64,000 nt of DNA from Cepaea nemoralis (lineage: Eukaryota > Mollusca > Gastropoda > Stylommatophora > Helicidae), in NCBI GenBank assembly GCA_014155875.1, contig JACEFZ010011080.1:687001-751000 (forward strand), read 5' to 3'. Below the pieces are notes generated by a model. That model made no database searches. It had not been told where the DNA came from and saw nothing but the letters and a program-made list of their open reading frames with translations. Of this stretch, positions 47,201 to 55,100 are shown piece after piece. Both the position numbers and the translations under genes were made by a program. The number at the start of each line of letters is the position of its first letter. Position 1 is the stretch's first letter.

Positions 47201-50200
47201 GTCACCGGACTTCAAACAAGGTTGGAATACATTGCCTATAATTATTGTATTATTGTGAAACACCGGACTAGGTTAGTTTTATTGTTTCATACCTTCGTAC
47301 AACAGATAAGATTGTATTAGTTTTATTGTATTATAACTTCATGCATCAGATAAGGTTGTGTCAGTTTTATTGTATTATAACTTCATACATCAGATAAGGT
47401 TGTGTTAGTTTTATTGTATTATAACTTCATACATCAGATAAGGTTGTGTTAGTTTTATTGTATTATAACTTCATACATCAGTTAAGATTGTGTTAGTTTT
47501 ATTGTTTTATACATTAAATAAGGTTGTCTTAGTCGTGGAGTCGGCACAGCATCTGAACATTGTTTTGTCTGACGTGACTGAATGAATACTGACATATATT
47601 TATGATGGCTACACAACATCTGAAAACTGACATATTTATGATGGCTACACAACATCTGAATACTGACATATATTTATGATGGCTACACAACATCTGAATA
47701 CTGACATATTTATGATGGCTACACAACATCTGAATACTGACATATATTTATGATGGCTACACATCTGAATACTGACATATTTATGATGGCTACACAATAT
47801 TCGAATACTGACATATATTTATGATGGCCACACAACATCTGAATACTGACATATAGTTATGATGGCTCCACAACATTCAAATACTGACATATATTTATGA
47901 TGAGTACACAACATTCAAATACTGACATATATTTATGATGGCTACACAACATCTGAATACTGACATATATTTATGATGGCTACACAACATCTGAATACTG
48001 ACATATATTTATGATGGCTACACAACATCTGAATACTGACATATTTATGGTGGCTACACAACATCTGAATACTGACATATATTTATGATGGCTACACAAC
48101 ATCTGAATACTGACATATTTATGATGGCTACACAATATTCGAATACTGACATATATTTATGATGGCCACACAACATCTGAATACTGACATATAGTTATGA
48201 TGGCTCCACAACATTCAAATACTGACATATATTTATGATGAGTACACAACATTCAAATACTGACATATATTTATGATGGCTACACAACATCTGAATACTG
48301 ACATATATTTATGATGGCTACACAACATCTGAATACTGACATATATTTATGATGGCTACACAACATTCAAATACTGACATATATTTATGATGGCTACACA
48401 ACATCTGAATACTGACATATATTTATGATGGCTACACAACATCTGAATACTGACTGACATATATTTATGATGGCTACACAACATCTGAATACTGACATAT
48501 ATGTATGATGGCTACACAACATTCAAATACTGGCATATATTTATGATGGCTACACAACATCTGAATACTGACATATATTTATTATGGCTACACAACATCT
48601 GAATACTGACATATATGTATGATGGCTACACAACATTCAAATACTGACATATGCTTATGATGGCTACACAACATCTGAATACTGACATATGCTTATGATG
48701 GCTACACAACATCTGAATACTGACATATGCTTATGATGGCTACACAACATCTGAATACTGACATATGCTTATGATGGCTACACAACATCTGAATACTGAC
48801 ATATATTTATGATGGCTACACAACATCTGAATACTGACATATACTTATGATGGCTACACTACATCTGAATACTGACATATACTTATGATGGCTACACAAC
48901 ATCTGAATACTGACATATGCTTATGATGGCTACGCAACATCTGAATACTGACTGACATATACTTATGATAGCTACACAACATCTGAATACTGACTGACAT
49001 ATACTTATGATAGCTACACAACATCTGAATACTGACTGACATATACTTATGATGGCTACACAACATCTGAATACTGACTGACATCTACTTATGATAGCTA
49101 CACAACATCTGAATACTGACATATGCTTATGATGGCTACACAACATCTGAATACTGACATATACTTATGATGGCTACACAACATCTGAATACTGACATAT
49201 ACTTATGATGGCTACACAACATCTGAATACTGACATATGCTTATGATGGCTACGCAACATCTGAATACTGACTGACATATACTTATGATAGCTACACAAC
49301 ATCTGAATACTGACTGACATATACTTATGATAGCTACACAACATCTGAATACTGACTGACATATACTTATGATGGCTACACAACATCTGAATACTGACTG
49401 ACATATACTTATGATAGCTACACAACATCTGAATACTGACTGACATATACTTATGATAGCTACACAACATCTGAATACTGACTGACATATACTTGTGATA
49501 GCTGCACAACATCTGAATACTGACTGACATATACTTATGATAGCTACACAACATCTGATTACTGACTGACATATACTTATGATGGCTACACAACATCTGA
49601 ATACTGACTGACATATACTTATGATAGCTACACAACATCTGAATACTGACTGACATATACATATGATGTCTACACAACTTCTGAATACTGACATATACGT
49701 ATGGTGTCTACACATCTAAACATTGATGTGTCCTTATAATGTCTGTACATGATCTAAACATTGACATTATCCTTATAATGTCTCTACGTGATCTAAACAT
49801 TGACATTATCCTTATAATGTCTGTACATGATCTAAACATTGACTTATCCTTATAATGTCTGTACATGATCTAAACATTGACTTATACTTCTGTCTGCACA
49901 TGATCTAAACATTGACTTATCCTTATAATGTCTGTACATGATCTAAACATTGACTTATACTTATGTCTGCACATGATCTAAACATTGACTTATACTTATG
50001 TCTGCACATGATCTAAACATTGACTTATACTTATAATGTCTGCACATGATCTAAACATTGACTTATCCTTATAATGTCTGCACATGATCTAAACGTTGAC
50101 TTATAATGTCCACACATCTTAACACTGACTTATCCTTATAATGTCTAACTTTTGACTTATCCTTGCAATGTCCACAGCACGTACTGGCTGATGTCTATGT

Positions 50201-52061
50201 GGCAAGAATGAGTGACCTGGGAGTAAACGACAGACAGTTCCATTGCCGCACTCACTTGGGACACATTCTCAAAGTTAGCGATATTGTTCTCGGGTGAGAT
50301 TTCCACATCTGTTAACACTGTAGACACTTCTGTCAACAAGTTGTGTTTCTGGGAAGTTTTCACTGCTTTCACCATTCTTGTTTATTCTGTTAATATCTGA
50401 CTGTGTGTACTATCAGACCACAGCTGTAGTAGTGCGTGGGTGTGGGGTGTCATGGGTTTGAATTTCAGTGAGTTGGGGATGAAACAAATTGACCTAGCTT
50501 AAAATGGGTTCATGGAAATATTATGAGAAGAAATAAATTGGAGAATTTGACAACTGGCAAGATTGAGGAGAAAAGAACAAGGGGAAGGCAGAGAAGTAAA
50601 TACTTGGATGGCTTGGCCACGTAGTATGGTCGAGACAAGAACACAGAGCTGATCCATGACTCTGGTGATGGAATGAAATGGCGAGACATGACCGCCCACG
50701 CTTATCGGCATGCACGTGATAATCATATTGATGACATCATTAAGTGCCAATAGGCCTGCAACACCCATGATGAGCGTACACCCATGGAGGATGTGGATAT
50801 AGATAGAGCTGGAGGCAGACCAGGAAAGGTAAGGATAGACAACAGGTGTATGTTAGATTAATTCAGGTATGACACAATCAGGGCGATACATCTGGCCTTT
50901 GAACACAAGTTTAGGCTTCTTCTACCATGTGGGTCAGTACAAAACAATCTTAGGTATACAAAATTCAAGATCAACGAACAAATCAGCCACGTGCACATGT
51001 GGATTGGTGCCACAGACAGCAGATCACTAACTCCAAGACTGCCCAAAATATGACATATCTCGGCAAACCTTCTGACCTGAAGAAACAACAGTGGAAGATA
51101 AACTCAATGGACCACTGAGAACTAAACAAGTCCGTGAAGTTTATATAAGAGACAACATTGCAGATATGGACATATATCATACAAGAGACACATTTCAAGC
51201 GAATGAACAAAGAAGAAGAGCTAGAGAAAATTGTGGCTATGGTTGTAATTGGAAAGTCCTTAGTTGTTACATTGACTGGAAAGGGAAACGTTAAATGAGT
51301 CTTGTGTTTGTTGCACATCTATCCAGGTTTGACTTTGTTAATGCGAACCTGAACCATGAACATTTTGAGAAGCTAAAAGTGGACAAGGTTCCAGATGTGG
51401 TGAGTGCCAGCCTTTTAACCCATCTCTCATTGTTGATTTTTTCATAATCTCTGTAGTTGATTGTTTCATCCATCTCTCATAAACTTTTTCATTCATCTCT
51501 GATTATTATCCTTTTCACAATCCCTGTGAATCTCAATAATCAACTGACTAAAGGTTGCTGCTACTACCACTACTTCAACTACTGCTACTTCAACTACAGC
51601 TACTACTTCAACTACAGCTACTACTGGTATTACTGTTACTACTGTTATTATGCCTACTACTACTACTTCAACTACTGCTTCTACTTTTATTAAAGCTACT
51701 GCTATTACTACTGCTGCTGCTACTACTACTACCACAACTACTGTTATTACTAGTATTACTCTTATACTATTACTGCGGCTTCTACCTCTGCCTTAACTAC
51801 TGCTACTACTAGTATTACTGTTACTAGTATTACTATGCCTGCTTCTACAACCACTAACTCATTTACTGCTGCTACTTGTGTTACTTTTACTACAATTACT
51901 GTGCCTACTCCTGCTGCTACTATTACTTCTGCTGCTACCACTAAATCTATTGCTGCTTCTACAGCTATTACTACTATTACTGTAATTTCTACTGCTGCCA
52001 TTACCTCTGTTTCTACTTCTGCTATTGCCTGTAACTACTACTAGTGCTTCTACTTCTTCTT

Positions 52062-52107
<46 letters not shown>

Positions 52108-52108
52108 A

Positions 52109-52156
<48 letters not shown>

Positions 52157-55100
52157 GGTTGGGTGTTAATCACGCACACAAAAACATTTAACTCTAATTT
52201 TAGCCAAGATCTTTCTTATCCATTATTTCTCATTTAATTAGCCAAAAGTAAATATCACAGAAATAGATTAAAATCATCAAATAAATCACTATCACTGCCA
52301 AGCTCGTAGGTCAGCATGGCCGAATGGATAAGAACGCATGTTCTTAAACATCCGATGTGCTGATGAGATAAGGGGTTCAGATCCTACACCGGACAGTTGA
52401 ACTAAAATGTTGACCCATCGTCCTTGACTTGGGGACATAAATTACAAGTACCTCTGAAGTCAGAGTGGGTTGGACTGATGGTGAGGGGTACTGTTAATAC
52501 GTAAAGCTGATCCACACAAAAAATTCAGTCCAGCACTACTAGAAGTAGTGCGTAAGGACTACGCTTGAATTCAAAGTGAGCTAGCGCCCAAAAAAACAAA
52601 ATTAAAAAAAAAAACTGCCCAACTCAACCTGACTTTGTCCAGTATGTATATATTGCTGAAGTATTTGATTCACTGACAGATGCTGATCAAGAAGGTGTTT
52701 GACCGCACAAAGAGGATGCGAAACAGGAAGTGGAAACTGCAGAGATTTGATGGAGCCGAGCTGCTGGATACTGAGAGTGTCACAAAGTAAGTCTTCCTCT
52801 TCTTTGTACTAGGGGAGCCTTGTGGTGGCTGGATGCTGGTTTGTGGTCATGCGTTTGAATTCACATTGTGGAATGTCTTGAGACTGATCATTTCCTTCCT
52901 CTAGTACTTCATCATCATCATCATCATGTGCCATGCCGATAAGCGTGCGCGGCCATGTTTCACCATCTTACACGATCGCCAAAGTCACGATCAGCTCAGT
53001 GTTCTTGTCTCAACCATACCACATGGCCAAGCCATTATTGTATTTACTTATCTGCCTTCCCTTGTTCTCTTTCCCTCGATCTTGCCAGTTGTCATCAAGT
53101 TTTCCAATTTATTTCTTCTCATAACGTGACCAAGTAATTGTGACTGTCTATGTCTAATTTCTCTAAGTTTATGATTTTCATTTGTTTCTTGTAGGACTTG
53201 GTCATTGGTTTTTCTGTCCGTCCACAGTATTCTTTGCATTTTCCTCAGAAACCATCAGATGTTTTTCAGCCTGTCTGCTCTTTGTCCATGCTTCACATCC
53301 ATACAACAGCACAGGTTCTATGTTGCACCTCAAAATTGTTTTTTATGTTGCAAATGACATCTTTTTATTATTCAGTATGTTTTCCATCTTGCAAAAGGCT
53401 ACTTTCGCCATGGCAATTCTTGCTCTAATCTCTTCATGGCATCTCCCATCAGATGTTATGATTGTTCTGAGATAATTGTACCTCGTCACTTGTTTAAGAA
53501 TATTCCCATTTACTTGTATAGTGTTTTTTACAGGACATGGCAGTCAACACTAGCATTTCTGCCGCTGTAAATCTCTTGGCAAGTTTACATTCAGTAGTTT
53601 GCCATAGCTTTCTGAACGACCGGCACCCATACCAATGCGAAACCAATGCAATGCGGCCTCCTGCCAAATCATGTGTAGCTGTGTTTCGAACTTGGGTATA
53701 CAGGATTATGAACCGTGTCCGTAAGCCCTTCGCCATGGAGAAGCATCTCCCAGCACTTGTATATTACATTGTGATATTTCCTACTTCCTAGTGATGACCA
53801 TAATCTGTGTCTTACAATTTAATCCTAACTCTAGTTAATCGCTGTGTGCAACAACCACATCTACTAAATGTTGCAGATCCTTCTCATTGTCTGCAATCAA
53901 TACTGTATCATCTGCATATCTAATGTTATTAATGTTTTATCCCCCAATGATGATTCTTTTCATATCGTCGACATTTCTGAAAATATTTTCACTGCACAGG
54001 AGGAAAAGATCTGGAGACATTACGCATCCCTGTCACACACACGTCTTAATAGGCTGTTCAGTTATCAGTTGGGGTATCTTCATTGCACTCCGGACAGGTC
54101 CATAGGTGCTCAGATCCTCCTCTCTCCTCCCCCCCCCCCCCCCAGCATATGCATCAGCGTCCGGTGGCTAATAGTGCCAGTTCTGTGTTGGTTGACGAGG
54201 CAGCTCATTTTCCCGATGTACCTCTCATGCCTGGCCATGGCAATTCTTACTACCAAGTCTTTCATCCTGGACAGCGATGGGGATTCACTGACGTCAAAGT
54301 CCTCTGTTCTCGACAGAGCCAACCAGTTTATCAGCTCGTTCATTTCCCTCGACTCCCGCATGTCCCGGGGCGAAGATGGAGGTGACTTTACAGACTTCCA
54401 CAGCGACTCAGTCCACCGTCTAGGTACAGATCCAGCTTCGATCTTCCGAATCATGCTCATTGAATCACTTAGTACACATACGTTGGTATAATGCTGTGAT
54501 TCCAGCCATATGAAAGCCTGTGTAACTACCATCACCTCCATTGTCATGCTGCTCGTGGTTATAGAGTGGACACCACTGGATTCTTGAACGGTTCGGCCCG
54601 CTGAACAGGCTGGAAATGCCCATGCACTTCGGGGCTGATATATAGCACTACTTGGTCTATAAATATGTTGGGTAATTATAAATGAGGGATCCCTTTCAAG
54701 GACCATGGGATATATGAACCTAGACCTATTGGCATCAGTGTGTGAAGGGGTTGTCGTTACAGCTCAAGACATTTTTGGATCCATTTCAGGGTCCTAGGTC
54801 AACCGCGGGCAATTTGCAAGCAGACTGCATTGCTTTGATTTTCACAATGGCATGTATAGACCATTGAGAAAGCCATGGCAAACTACTAATTGTAACATTG
54901 CGCAGAAAATCATAAGCTGTCAGTAAATGCTGGGTTAAGTGCGACATCCCGTGGAAACACATGTAAATAACCGAAACTCTTTCACATGGCATGTATCACT
55001 CCTTGTCATGTACATTTCTAACCTTGAGGTCAGCATTTGTGACGTCCGTCAAATATGACTTGTGTACGGTATGCATGCATTTATTGGTTCAGGTCAAGAG

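Noticed and set aside
48854..49715. Cys-rich 76-167-codon minus-strand frames
   Set aside because: Translations of the 42-bp minisatellite (14 codons per unit).
51493..52179. Poly-Val, poly-Leu and poly-Thr frames
   Set aside because: Translation of the ACT/TAC trinucleotide tract.
52310..52395. tRNA-Leu gene
   Set aside because: tRNA-like head of a SINE with A-rich tail and sister copies; no intact cloverleaf seen.
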